A DNA stretch of 64,000 nucleotides from Owenia fusiformis (GCA_903813345.2 CAIIXF020000009.1:32402740-32466739); one strand, 5' to 3'; positions 1 through 13,247 are shown, counted from the stretch's first letter. Made by a program: numbers and translations. Notes: generated by a model from the sequence alone, not told the origin.

Positions 1-575
1 CATAGTCTGTGAAAATATGTTTTATATTATTATAATACTACTAAACATTTATAAGGGATTGAATATTTGTTTGTGGGAAAAGACAGAAGAAATATTTAAA
101 GATCCGAACTCCTATGATGCATTGCAGGCACTGCAAGTGTTTAGTAATGGCGACAGGTCATAACTGACATTCATTATAGCTTTTAACTCATCACTTTAAG
201 GTTATCATGAACGTAGTTGCAGTTAAAGATTTCGGAGACACGTATGTAACAGCATTATGCAAACAAACGGCTCTATTGATAGTGGTATATTTAGTGAATT
301 TTTCAATATCAACCCTATTATCGTCCGCTCGAATAAATTATATTTTTTCTTGATTTTTGTTTATCAAGTTTTTCGTTTGGAAAAGTCGGATGTGTGCATT
401 TATTGGAGTGTGTGCGTCTATTAGAGATAATACGGTATTTCTTTATATTAAAATGATCATGATCAGTTGGTGCCACCATTTTCTTTTACTTAAATTTAGA
501 AAACATTTTGATTGGGAAATGAGGAATATAATGAGTAATTCCAGCCTTGACCTTGTATTGTCTTACTATAGGTCT
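1..575. other. no recognised feature
   Basis: AT-rich sequence with only short open frames. No splice-bounded coding segment, RNA gene or repeat was recognised. Confidence 0.5.
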
Positions 576-1220
576 ACAGCATTTTAGTAACAATATAGCA
601 TTTTAGTAACAATATAGCATTTTAGTAACAATACAGCATTTTAGTAACAATACAGCATTTTAGTAACAATACAGAATTTTACTAACAATACAGCATTTTA
701 GTAATAATACAGAATTTTAGTAATAATACAGAATTTTAATAACAATATAGCATTTTAGCAACAATATATCATTTTAGTAACAATATATCATTTTAGTAAC
801 AATACAGGATTTTAGTAACAATACAGAATTTTAGTAACAATACAGCATTTTAGTTATAATACAGAATTTTAGTAACAATATAGCATTTTAGCAACAATAT
901 ATCATTTTAGTAACAATACAGGATTTTAGTAACAATACAGCATTTTAGTAACAATACAGAATTTTAGTAATAATACAGAATTTTAATAACAATATAGCAT
1001 TTTAGCAACAATATATCATTTTAGTAACAATACAGGATTTTAGTAACAATACAGCATTTTAGTAACAATGCAGAATTTTACTAACAATACAGCATTTTAG
1101 CAACAATACAGGATTTTAGTAACAATACAGCATTTTAGTAACAATATATAATTTTAGCAACAATACAGGATTTTAGTAACAAAATGGCATTTTAGTAACA
1201 ATACAGCAATTTAATAATGA
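576..1220. repeat. 19-bp minisatellite (CATTTTAGTAACAATAYAG)
   Basis: About 33 head-to-tail copies of a 19-bp unit, AGCATTTTAGTAACAATAC. Variants at the base after CAG (C, A, G) and TAAC/TAAT recur in blocks, for example the run GGATTTT...AGCATTTT...AGAATTTT repeats several times, which indicates unequal crossover or segmental copying within the array. Each unit carries a TAG in one frame. It is non-coding. Confidence 0.95.
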
Positions 1221-3049
1221 TACCATGTTCATTTAATGTAACTGACTGCAAAATTATTTCAAGGTTATGGCCATTGGATTAGTAGTCAACTCAGGGAATT
1301 CACTAATGCTAATGATGGAGTGACATATTTTTTAATGAATACGGTAATCAGCTTAAATCAATTAAGTTTTTATTATGAGACTGATTGATTATGAAAAGCC
1401 AAAAATGTCTGTTGACCTAGGCTTGGGTTTCATTCACATTGTTTGTAATATTATATGTACTAACTGTTTTTAACTTGTAAAATGTGATTCATATGAAATA
1501 AATAACCTTGAAAAAAAAACGCAAAGAAAAACAAATCCCAACGAACAATATAAACTTCCAATGAATAGAATAAAGCAGTTATAAATAGATTTCCTAAAAT
1601 TTACCAAGATATACAAGCATATTTTTAGAAATGCTATTAATTGCTACATGAACTGTACAACCATTTTCTTATAAAATGCCAAGGGATTAAAATAAATCTG
1701 GTGTAAATCATAAGTAAATCTTGAAAAAAGGAAATAAAGACAGTTGGCTGTTATGCTACAATTAATTAATTAATGAAGCATTGAAAAATATACAACATAG
1801 TTCCCAGTTTTCTAGGAAATGTTATTATGAAATCCTTGCTGTTCTCATGCAAATTCAAATAAATAAAAAAGCTTGATTGTTATTCTATAAATATATTGAC
1901 AACAGAACTTATAAGCTGCATGGGATTTATAATAGGTTATAAGGGTACAAAATGAATGGTCATTATGAATCAAATATAGAATCTAATTCTATTTACAATC
2001 AAAGAAGTAATTGTCTAATGTAACAAGTTGCAATTATACGTAGAATCGTAATAAATGAATCATTTTGAATATTTACGTTACAAGTTATCTATGTGAAGCC
2101 TTTACGTCAGACAATTAAGAAAATTATCTTTTCATAAAAACAAGGTATATGATGTAAATGAAATCACATTAAAAAGTAGCCATTCAAAGGTAGGTGAACT
2201 ATAGAACTTGGTACATTCTAAAATGTGTATGAATTTGAAGAAAAAGACATACAGTTTTCCTAACATAGCTGCCAGTAATCAAGATGGCAGTCCAAAAGTT
2301 AATCAACTTGGTACACTTTCACATGTCTAATTTGAAGGAAATCAGAAAAACGCTTTTCCAGAATCACTTTAAGATTTTCAAAAAGGATCTAAAATGGCTG
2401 CCAGAATACAAGATGGCTAGCCAAAAGTAAAGTTGGGCAATGCCACAAGAACAATCACAATCACGTCACCATCATGATGAGAAGGCCTGTATCCCACCAG
2501 AGCACAGGTAGTATGAGACCTGTGGAGTCCTGTCGGGACTGGTGTAGTCTGATGAAATCTTCTCAGATGTGAATATTACTTAATCAGTAATTATAATTAA
2601 GATCTATTTAACAATTAAGTTTGTAAAGTTGTACAAAGTCCAAAGATGACCATATGATGCCATTGGAAGCCGTAAGGTAATAGTGCAATGACTGTACAGG
2701 ACGCATCCGGGTAAGTAGCGATGAGTTTGTTCGAGAAAAAATCAGCATTGGCAATTTTTATCTCCAATATGAAACTCTCCAGGCACTCATATGACATGCT
2801 GATTCTGAACAAAATACTCATTGGCTTGACGGCCTGATTCAGAAACCATTATTATTACCCGGGTATTATTAATCAAGTACCATAAGACAATGGACAAATT
2901 CAAAAAGCAACTCACAATTGTTTTGAATGGCTGACAATTATTTTGCGTAGTATATGAAAGGCTAACCACTCAGTGAGTGTTAATTGCCGATAACAGATGA
3001 CGTTTTGCCTACACATATTTCAACGCTTTGAATAAATGATAAACAATTT
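1221..3049. other. gene-free stretch with a possible retroposed 3' end and a short GC-richer repeat fragment
   Basis: At 1495-1520 an AATAAA-like signal is followed within 15 bases by a run of nine A, as in a retroposed 3' end on the plus strand. Two related pieces with 'AAGATGGC...CCAAAAGT' occur at about 2281-2300 and 2411-2430. At 2460-2560 there is a markedly GC-richer block (CAGACTACACCAGTCCCGAC on the minus strand) that may be a transposon fragment. No supported gene. Confidence 0.4.
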
Positions 3050-3084
3050 TGATAAAAAATCTATGAGATCACTACCCTTTGCAT

Positions 3085-3330
3085 TCATTCAACATCACTT
3101 CTTAAAAGAGAGCTTCGTCTTCACTCTTTCAATTTACAATAAATCTCTGAACTCACCAATCCAATCAGAATCCATCGTCAAAATACAGATGACATTCTAC
3201 ATCATCACATAGTTAATGAGCAAGCATTTAGCATGTGTTCCTTCCAGTTTGCTGATTGGTTGAGAAACGATCAGCGCGATAGGTTTAAAATGATTTATGA
3301 CCTGGGCTGTCATGGGCACCAGTCGTTAGG
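3085..3330. repeat. dispersed repeat copy 1 (AAAAGAGAGCTTC...AATCTCTGAACTCACCA)
   Basis: The run AAAAGAGAGCTTCGTCTTCA, CTCTTTCAATTTACAAT, AATCTCTGAACTCACCA and the later TTAGCATG...TTCCTTCCAG recurs in the same order at 32172-32250 with small deletions. This marks an interspersed family of unknown type, and the termini were not defined. Confidence 0.65.
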
Positions 3331-5554
3331 GTGAGGCTACTAAACTGTAATGTAGTCTATACTAGGCAAAGGGTAGTCTATTTTGAGACTCTGAACACAA
3401 GATTTGAGAAAACACATTTTTTCTTTGGAAAATGCGATGTGTAATGTGCTTTTATCACACAATTGAATCGAAAAAACCATAACCATCTTAAGGATTGTGA
3501 GTTGTGATAATGGTTCTGAAAGTTAGGGCCATAGCAGAATGTGGATGTGGTGGTGTTATGCATCATTCACTTGTGCTTTGACCATGGCTTGGGATACTGC
3601 GATTTGTTTTCCTTATGACCAGTTACACTCGCAGGTTCTTTTAACCCCTCAGAACATACAAGAGGTGAAGGTGAGGTATGTACTTTATTGAAATAACTCG
3701 TACTTGAAGCAAGACGTGCCATTCAGTAACAATTAGATCACATGAGTGAATTCAAAAATGAAAAAGGTTTTAAAATTTTTTTTAAAGAGAATTCAATACA
3801 CCTCTAAATATGCAAAAAATACTTTTATACATGTACAATACACTTTGAATATTATCCATATTTCTAATGATATCTTTAGCAGCATATAAGGAATAAAATT
3901 TGATATTATTCTTAGATCACAAGATTAATGCAAAGTAGAGAAAAAAACAATTAAATAGAAAATATGGTTAATCAAAAAGTGTTGATTAGCAATTATATAT
4001 ATATTCAATAACAAATATGATGTCTTGCCTACACAATAGTTCAATAAAACAAGTATATCATAAAGAATTTGAGTGAACTTTCGATGAGGCAACATATTTG
4101 CTTAAGGGCGGGGGTGTTAGAGTGTGGGAGTGTGGGGGTGTGAAACATTTTATTATACATCATGTACACATCACAGATTGATAAGAATTACTTTGTCCAA
4201 CAAACAGCAATTAACAAAAGTCCTTGATAAACTCAATTTGGGGAAACCATAAAAGATTATTCGGAATGTCTTAATGAATACAACACTTAATTGTCATTAA
4301 ACTAGGTATTAACAATTCCATATAACATCACCATGTTTAAATCATGAAACTGTAACAATTTGTTGCAGATACCAAGTGCCAAAATTGGTAACAAAACAGT
4401 GGATGTAACAATGTGCTTGGGCGAAGCCAGCTTTCAGTCAGGGTGTGCGATCGGCAAAAATTGATGCAACTTCCTTCAAAATTGAGCCAGAAGCTTCAAA
4501 TAAAAAGCATTTTGAAGCGCTGTTCTTCATTTTTCTCATGGTTTTATTTTTTATTGGTTATGGGGGGGGGGGGGGTGCCTATGAATATGTGACCACCTCT
4601 TGGTGCTGACATGATAACTGGAATTGCTACTTATAATACTGTACACATTGGAGAGAGATGATATGAAGAGATGAGTTCACAACTCCAAAACAGTCCAGAA
4701 ATTGTCCATAGAGCTTATTATGGAAGAAGCTCAAGCAACTATATTAATTGGAAAGAGGAGCAGTGGAAGGGTGGCAACAAGGGACAGGTGTTCACTAGAG
4801 AGGTGTTCACTTTAACAGGTTTAACTGTATAAGGGATTAACAAGGACTTGATTTGTGTATTTGTATTGTAATTTAAATTCACTTAAAGCGGCAGTAGAAA
4901 TGCTTGATTAATATGTAAATTTATTTATGATTTTTAAGAAATAAAGAGTATTTATGATTAAAAAAGGACTTGATACTTATACGATACAGAACATCCTCCA
5001 CATGCAGAGAAATGACTAAAAATGCAAGAGCATCATTCTATTATCTGTTGTTTGGAGAGAGGCACTTTGGAAAGATCTAGACAAAGTGGGCGTGGTTATC
5101 ACAATACAATGACAACATAATAACAGACTGGTTAGACAACAAGACAACAGGGGTTATTCACACAGGATAGATTAAACACATCTTGTAATGACAACATTCA
5201 AATGAGGCTCATAATTCATAATCCGGAAAAGATTAAGAAGATATCGTTCATCATTATTAATCAATTTCAATTTTGAATAAATTATTCCTTAATCATTCAT
5301 CACGGTCGGAAAATACACGTGAGGTGCCTTGCACAGCGCTGACAGAAAGGCCAATGATCCCATAATTATAAATAACTGAAATATATTCTTGGAATATATA
5401 TGACTTTTATATAACAATAGTATGGAATAAAATACCAATTGGAAGAGATCAGTGTCTATTTTTGCTCCTAAATAATACCACAATTGAAAGAAATTCAGAA
5501 TTAACTAACTTGCATCATAAATAGACTTTGCTGATTATATTCTGTATATAAGAT
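3331..5554. other. gene-free stretch; G homopolymer and a pogo-like terminal fragment
   Basis: Contains a G-run at about 4562-4576 and, at 4783-4827, a fragment ending AACAGGTTTAACTG-TA that matches the right end of the pogo-like elements listed elsewhere (AGAGGTGTTCACT...). A second degraded TIR was not found. No supported gene. Confidence 0.5.
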
Positions 5555-5895
5555 CAAAGTGATATCATATTTGAACTCTACATGTAAAATTACATCTAGA
5601 AATGTGGTTTCAAAACTTGTTTATCAACTTTGAAAATTTAATTTTCTTTGAAATTGTGACCTCTAGGGCGGCAAGATTCCCCACAGACAACATGTTATAA
5701 AATCACTGAAAGTGAAATATCTTTTCTTGTATTGAACAGATGTTTTCTGGACATATTTTAACCATCAGATACAAAAATATGTATATTGATCCTATAAAGT
5801 AGATGAATATTCAAGTTTAAGCGAATTCTCAACTATATCTGCCATGTTATCTGCCCTGAATTATCCACCTGGTGTTGAAACTGGTAAATTGCTAT
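5555..5895. repeat. dispersed ~340-bp repeat, copy 1
   Basis: Same-orientation relative of 55019-55372. Shared runs in order include CTACATGTAAAA, TTGTTTATCAACTTTGAAAA, GTGAAATATCTTTTCTTGTA, TGGACATATTT, GCCATG-TATCTG and CCACCTGGTG-TGAAACTG. Similarity is clearly above background but interrupted by indels, so the family is old. Family type unknown; no terminal inverted repeats recognised. Confidence 0.8.
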
Positions 5896-6109
5896 TAAAA
5901 TTATTTACCTTTTAGAAATTATAAGACACATGCACTGTGACGCATCTCTTATAATTTTTGCAAGTCTTAATAATTTCAGGAAAGAAGTTTTATATAAAGT
6001 CTTGTGATGTTGCAAATTACAGGCTGTCAAAAAATGATATGATGTTTTAGTTAGTATAAACACATTTCTTCCATCTTTCTTTTACTTGATGTAATATATA
6101 CAGAATATC

Positions 6110-7205
6110 ACATCATTTTGAGTGATATCATTTTTATCGCCGAGTTGATATCAAATATCAACACGAGTGAGCGAGAAATTATGTGATATTGGGTTTATCC
6201 CATGATTACAATCACCTTGTGATGTTCTGATCCAATTTCCAGGACATTGGCAGACGAATTTGCACCAGCCATTTTGATTTGTACTTTACTCACTGCGCAG
6301 TAATATGCACTACTTTCTGTACATGATATAGTTCATCATAAATACCATTTTTAATCGTTAGTTAGCAGCCTTCTAATCAAATCATATACACAATCGTAAT
6401 TCAATACACCAATGAAACTTAAAGTGAATAAATTAACGGACCTATTTTCTCAAAAGAGAATAAATTATCTGACCTAATTTCCAACAATATTGTGCCGCGA
6501 AATGCAAATGTGATATCACACGGATATGCGTGAGATAAACGATATCACACGCATATGAGTTTGATAAACGGTTTTATGGAAAATATCACACGGATTTCAA
6601 TAATATCAGAAATATCAATAGCTGTTATTGTACAGATAACACATTTATCGTGGGATAATTATAGGATATCCTATGATTTTGAGGAATATCATTTTTATCT
6701 ACGAGGTGATATTGATATCTGCACGAGTGAGCGAAGCGAACGAGTGCATTTATCAATATCACCGAGTAGATTAAAATGATATTCTGAAAAAAATCATAGG
6801 ATGTTCTTATTATCCTACACTTACAAGGATTGTACTAAATGTATAATATCATTGCAAAATGAATTCCATGCCAAATAGAGTCAATTTGGCGGGAAATCAA
6901 CAAGTGGAATATATCGTCACAATATCCTCCGCATATTGGGTTTTCCGGAGTATATCGTCACGATATCCTCCGCCCGGAGTATATCGTTACGATATCCTCC
7001 GGATATTGATTTTGCCAATAAATATCAAATTTATTTGTTAATGTTATTATACATTTAGTACACTAAGTGTAGGATAAAATAAGTTATAATGACAGCATTT
7101 ATCAGCCACATATCATTTCTAGTGAAATCATTTTATTGCCTCATCAAATAACACACACATTCGCATCACTCACGTGTTGATATTTGATATCGCTCAGAAT
7201 GATCT
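6110..7205. repeat. nested palindromic (foldback) repeat cluster
   Basis: Outer arms: GATATCAAATATCAACACG followed by AGTGAGCGAG near 6150-6177 pairs with CACTCACGTGTTGATATTTGATATCGCT near 7168-7196. An inner hairpin spans 6661-6815: ATAGGATATCC...GAATATCATTTTTATCTACG pairs with AGATTAAAATGATATTC...CATAGGAT, with loop GAGCGAAGCGAAC. A third pair, TCCTACACTTA...GTACTAAATGTATAAT (6811-6850), pairs with ATTATACATTTAGTACACTA...TAGGATA (7043-7076). It encloses CGATATCCTCCG palindromes (about 6912-7017). This fits successive insertions of, or rearrangement among, palindromic MITE-like sequences. Confidence 0.8.
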
Positions 7206-7387
7206 AATATTTTGATGTTCTAAATGCATTTACAATATTTGAATCTTCCGTTTTGTTTCTGTTATTAGAGACAGGATCAAGAAATGCTTTCCGTCAAATC
7301 TACGCCGATGATATGATGTCATTGAAGTCGGTCTAATAAACAATAGAAGTTTACATTTTTTTACACTTTGTTTATATTACATTATAA

Positions 7388-7525
7388 GTTATTGAATAAT
7401 TTGAAGTGCAATACAGGATATATTCTGGTCGAGAAATTCCGTATTGGAACGAGACGAAGTCGAGTGCCAATACAGAATATCGAGACAGAATATATCCTGT
7501 ATTGCACTTCAAATCATTCAATAAC
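7388..7525. mobile_element. 138-bp palindromic MITE-like hairpin, copy 1
   Basis: Arms GTTATTGAATAATTTGAAGT... and its complement ...ACTTCAAATCATTCAATAAC are near-perfect inverted repeats around a GAACGAGACGAAGTCGAG centre. Followed by a second, shorter inverted pair (CTCTGTATTGCTACTGAGA at about 7544 versus TCTCAGTAGCAATACAGA at about 7619). Confidence 0.85.
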
Positions 7526-7699
7526 GTTTTTATCGTGTGATCCTCTGTATTGCTACTGAGAATGTCCTCTCCGTATCAATATTTTTTGTATTGCGACGGA
7601 GATGATCAACGGGAACAATCTCAGTAGCAATACAGATTGGTACAGCACAATAACTGACCAATCAGAGGGCTTCATTTTACAGATCATACGATAATATGA

Positions 7700-7837
7700 G
7701 TTATTGAATGATTTGAAGTGCAATACAGGATATATTCTGGTCGAGAAATTCCGTATTGGAACGAGACGAAGTCGAGTGCCAATACAGAATATCGAGACAG
7801 AATATATCCTGTATTGCACTTCAAATCATTAAATAAC
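7700..7837. mobile_element. 138-bp palindromic MITE-like hairpin, copy 2 (tandem duplicate)
   Basis: Same length and almost the same sequence as 7388-7525, starting 312 bp downstream. The flank after it (to about 8009, ending CATTTTACAGATCATACGAT) also matches the flank after copy 1 (to about 7695). The two copies are therefore one tandem duplication of a ~310-bp unit. Confidence 0.9.
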
Positions 7838-8295
7838 GTTTTTATCGTGAGATCCTCTGTATTGCTACTGAGATCATTCCCTCTGTACCAATATTTTCTG
7901 TATTGCGACGGAGATGATCAACGGGAACAATCTCAGTAGCAATACAGATTGGTACAGCACAAGAACTGACCAATCAGAGGGCTTCATTTTACAGATCATA
8001 CGATAAAATAAAAGACAGTGATAGTACAATGGGGGAGGGGGGGGGGGTGTTATTACGCACTCCTTGTACAAAATTCTATAAAAATAGAATGACTCTTTAC
8101 CTCATGGAGTTGTAAGACATGAATTCTTTGGAATAAAGCCAACAAAGTAAGCCTACACATGTATTAATTAATGAATAGCTATGTCCATAAAGCATAGTAC
8201 CTATTTTTTACAATTAGGTAGAATCAATGACATGGCAAAACATTGAGGTTATCTACCTTTGCTGAACTCTTGTCAAATAACACAGTGGCAAAAAT

Positions 8296-9090
8296 ACTGG
8301 CAGCTTGAACAAGAGTGGCTAACAATGGTGGCTATAATAATGGAAGCTTTAACAATGGTGGCTATAACAATGGTAGTTTTAACAATGGTGGCTATAATAA
8401 TGGTGGGAATAATGGTAGCTTTAACAATGGTGGCTATAATAATGGTAGCTTTAACAATGAAAGCTTTAACAATGGTGGCTATAATAATGGTAGCTTTAAC
8501 AATGGTAGCTATAACAATGGTAGCTCTAACAATGGTAGCTATATCAATGGTGGCTATAACAATGGTAGCTTTAACAAGAGTGGCTATAACAATGGTAGTT
8601 TTAACAATGGTGGCTATAATAATGGTGGCAATAATGGTAGCTTGAACAATGGTAGCTTTAACAAGAGTGGCTATAACAATGGTGGTTATAATAATGGAAG
8701 TTTTAACAATGGCGGTTATAACAATGGTAGCTTTAACAATGGTGGCTATAACAATGGTAGTTTTAAAAATGGTGGCTATAACAATGGTAGCTTTAACAAT
8801 GGTGGCTATAACAATGATAGTTTTAACAATGGTGGCTATAACAATGGTAGCTTTAACAATGGTGGCTATAATAATGGTAGCTTTAACAATGGTGGCTATA
8901 GCAATGGTAGCTTTAACAATGATGGCTATAGCAATGGTAGCTATAACAATGGTGGCTATAGCAATGGTAGCTTTAACAATGGTGGTTATAATAATGGTAG
9001 TTTTAACAATGGTGGCTATTATAATGATGGCAATAATGATAGCTGTTAACAATGGTAACATTAACAAGAGTGGCTATAACAATGGTGGTG
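8296..9090. repeat. 15/30-bp tandem array with a 244-codon Asn/Gly/Tyr/Ser open frame
   Basis: The basic unit is AACAATGGTGGCTAT + AACAATGGTAGCTTT. Because the half-unit is 15 bp, several frames stay open on both strands. The frame at 8315-9049 (+) reads (NNGGYNNGSF)n for 244 codons. It contains no ATG, is preceded by a TGA at 8306-8308 and ends in TAA. Many changes fall at third positions of this frame (AAC/AAT, GGT/GGC, AGC/AGT), and length changes keep the frame (for example NNGGNNGSF), but there are also real substitutions (G to S or D, N to K). It is most simply a minisatellite; a secreted-protein exon is possible but unsupported by a start, signal peptide or clear splice sites. Confidence 0.85.
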
Positions 9091-9101
9091 ACAGAATTTG
9101 A

Positions 9102-12100
9102 TAGGGATTAGCTAAAGTATGAAAACATAAAAGAAGTGACAAAACACAATGACCAACAGTAAATTACGGAATTGTTTTAAAACTTACAATCAGACAACTT
9201 ATCTATTACTTTCATTATGAAGTATATCCAAATGCCTAATCAAATGTGATGAAAGAGTTTTACTTGCATAAACAAAATACTTAATATACACTCAACGTAT
9301 TTTAAGAAGTGATGCGTACTACAAATCACTGCTTATGACAGATCACACTCTGTTTTTCTATGCATTATTCCATCAAAATATGAATGACTCATGTTGATCG
9401 TCCCAATTTCAGGACAATGTTTCACCTGATTTATAGAACAATGCCATACAAAAGGTTTTCTAATAAACGTAATGACCATCCTTCGTAAATAGAGATTGTA
9501 TTTCATAACAAGTAGGTTGACAGGAGCTGAGCACACTATAGAAATTAAAGTCCCCTAAGTTTCCCACTGGATTCATGTAGAGCAAGGTTTTGGGTTTATT
9601 TTGAGCTTGGGTTCTCTGTCCTAGCCCTGGCAACGAATGTAAAAATCGGTCCTAAAGGATAAGGATAAAGAAAGGATGATATAATTGGTATTATATTACT
9701 TGTAGGGGCATATTCTTTGGAATTGATTGTGTTGTAATCAAACCTAATTTATTTACAGTTACAAATCATGGAAAAAAGTGTTACATAAAATCAGATTTTT
9801 TCACCATATTGAAGACATCATTGGTAAATGCAAATAAAATACAAGATCCAAGATGAGTTACCATATTTAATGGAATCCATTAATTTAATATACAGGGCCC
9901 TAACACAAAAATCATATTTGGTGCAGAAGTAAAAAGAATTCAATTATTTTCGTTCTCAGAAACTTGGACCAATTTGTATTGGCTTTTTTCTATTGCCTTC
10001 ATGTTGCCCAGTCCACACAATTCTCAGTCTTACACAGACAAGGGAGATGGGGGAGAAGAACAATGTAAAGATGAAAACTAATTGGCAATTTGCCAGTCAA
10101 TCAGAAATATGGAGCCATGACACACCCACAAAAGTTCCGATTTCTCAATGAATGCAATCAAGTTTGATAAAGACTTCCACATACTACTTATAGGGCTTCA
10201 GTGTCATATGAGTCTGATAGCTCAATACACTTGATTAAATTGGTGCTTAGATGACAGAATCAAAACAACATTCCCTTAAAACAATGACTCAATTTAATTT
10301 AGGTTGATATATGACAAAAGCACAAAGGGCAACATTAACAGAGAAGTAAATAGGAACATTTGTAACTAATTACATGTGCAAACTTACTTTAAGGAGATCA
10401 TGCATGAAATATAAATTTGAATGATATTTTCAATTTATAACATTAAATCTCTGAAAGGTCATTCTATTTTTGGAATTCAAGATCGTGATATTATTGTATG
10501 AGCATGCTATTCTACAAATAAAAATCTAAGAATTAATGAAATCTCACCGATGTAAACAACAGTTAATCAATGGGTATAATGTACTATTAGCCTGCTGATT
10601 ATACTGAATATACAGTTTAATCAATTATTTGATGATCTCTTGGACTGTGTTTTATAATAAATAATTATCTATTTACTTTAAGAAAGAAAATAATGTTTAA
10701 GCATTCTGATACTCATCACATCTGCTTTGTACCAGGCAATCTGTGACTGAAATGATATGTTTACAAGGAAATCTATTCTAAGGCTGTAGTGCTACCTATC
10801 TGCACGTCACCAAACGTCACCAATTACAAAAATAGTTAAAAAAGGTAGCAATAAAGTTTTATGTAACCAAAGGTGCCAAAGGGTGAAAGACAAATAAGCC
10901 TTACAAAACACGACATTGAAAAGAAGAAACATCTGAGACAACAACTAGTTATAATGAAAACAAGCTCACATTTTATTTCAGACTATGAATTAAAACACAA
11001 AGAAACATGACCCCGATGACCATTTCCTTACCATTCAGGAGTTTACATCACAATATAATACCACAAGATCATAGGACATTTCATACCCATATGCTTCATA
11101 AAAAATTGATAATTGGTAATTTAAACTACTTTACTAATAAGTTGGTAGGTTACACTACCTTAATAAATTGCTGGGGGTTACACTAAGTAATTGTTGATTG
11201 AGTTACCAATACCCTGGGACCTATATCATATTTCAAAGACTTGTCAAAATTTGGTATAAAAATACTGAATAGAACTGGAGAATTCTTCATTGTATTGATG
11301 TTAATAAATAATATAAAATTAATAACGGTGCCAAAAGAAGCCTATCATCTTGAAAGGTGACAGGGCTCCCATATCATCCAAAGTACCTTAACTAGAAACC
11401 AGCAACTTAATGGTTGGTACATAATAATCTAAAAAGGTTTTCAAAGAAAAGCCTGAGGACATTTGTCTTTAAAACCTGCTATGACAATCATTACTTACAT
11501 AATGAAACATAATGAACTATACTTATACAAACAAATCTCAATGCTCCAAGATACAATAGAAAGTCAAATCATATTTCTTTTTTTTGAGTTACTTATGACT
11601 AATTCTCAGAACTCATATATTCTTTGCAGAATTTCGTCCCACACATAAAATTTCAATGTAGGCCAGAAATGACACTTGATAGGTCTGGTGTTTTATCTTA
11701 ACATTTGTTTTAAATGAGAAATGAAATATGATATTTTTAATGTACTGGTATATTACATAATATATCTCGCTATTAGATATACGATCAAGGTTTCAGTTAA
11801 CTGCCATTTTTAGGTAATTTTATAAAAACATGATTGTTTCCCTAATAAAACTTCTTTGGTTGCCATGGTGAATCACTACGTTCATTCTATTCCGTAGGTT
11901 CGTAATGAGCAAGTTGTGACCCAAGTAATATGTGGTGTCTCATCAGCAAAAATATTTCGTGGGCTGGACCGTGTGCCTATTGAATTGAGGAAATTTATTT
12001 AAATTTGGTCCCCTGAATCAGTATCAAGAAAAATCAAATGCCATAAATATAGAACATGCTGAATCAATGAACCCCATCATTGATTTGTCAAAATTGAAAT

Positions 12101-13247
12101 GTAGCGACTCAGGCCCCTTACAATGAATAATCTGTGGAATGGCGGGGATTTGTGAATTGAGCGAATAAACTGCAACTTGCTGAGCATCGAGGAGGATTAG
12201 GTCCAAAGCTTAATGAGGCGAAATGCTATTAAACAATTGTACAATAGGCACATCCAATGGTCCAGACGATATAATAGCTGTAAACACTTTTAACCTGCTA
12301 AAAATACATCGATCAGTCAAGAGCATTATGACATGCGATGTTCTTGTTCAATAACCTTTAGCATCTTCAAGTCCAGGTTCATTTCAAAACTTGAGTCTAG
12401 GATGCTCAGTTGATACAACAACATTCACAGCTCCGTCAAATTCATCTGAATGTTTAATATGGTCATTTGCCATTCACTCTTTACACCATCAAAGATTAAT
12501 GGTTTCAACAATGTGTTCAAAACATCAAAATGAATCTGAAAAGGCACAAATTACATATACCTATCAACACATTTGAATGACATCTTAAAATTTCACCCCT
12601 TTTCATCATATTTTAACATTGCTGATAACCTTTTAGACTAACATGCCAATGATCGATTAACTTGATCTACGACGCCTTTGATTGGGATTGTTCAAGTAGT
12701 TCCATCCTTGTTGCATGCTCCACTGTAATTCTTACATGATTCATTACATGGCCCGTCGCCCCAGGGTGCAGGAAAATAATTCCAATGGGGATGAAGCATG
12801 GAATGACTGGAGTCATGATGACCAAAGAATTAGGCAATCCCGTCACGTGACAGTGAACAATATACATGCACTCGATCTAGAGGAGTAAAGTCAAAATACC
12901 AAGAAAGTAATGTCCTCCATAGTGATCTCCTCTCCGCAGTCAAGTTGGTTTCATTCTAGAAATTACATGGAACACTATCAACAGAGAAGGGTTTGGTTTT
13001 ACATTGTACATTTGTACACGGGGGAAGAATTAAGATTTTCAATCCCATCACTACATTAAAATGGTACAATTATGAAACATGTACCTTGTAGTGAATAAAT
13101 ATGTTATGACATAACATAAAACATGACCGGGGCTGATCCATCTTTCGAACACACCCAGGCTACAGAACTCACACCTCCTATTCTGGAACTTGATGAAATG
13201 CGGTCGGAGGATGAACTGATCTTGGATCTTAGACATGATCAATCATA
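9102..13247. other. 4.1-kb stretch without recognised gene or repeat
   Basis: AT-rich sequence; only short open frames without similarity. A 66-codon minus-strand frame at 12667-12867 was inspected and not accepted. No terminal repeats or arrays were seen. Confidence 0.45.

Noticed and set aside
8259-9101. Additional open frames (MVALTMVAI repeats; minus-strand IATIVKATI, 264 codons)
   Set aside because: Alternative frames of the same 15/30-bp array; no similarity or splice context.
12240-12290. Minus-strand SSGPLDVPIV as an ankyrin 'GxTPLDxA' motif
   Set aside because: The match is too short, lacks the TPL signature and has no suitable splice sites.
12667-12867. 66-codon minus-strand frame as a further exon of the ankyrin gene
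   Set aside because: No ankyrin pattern and no convincing acceptor/donor pair in matching phase.
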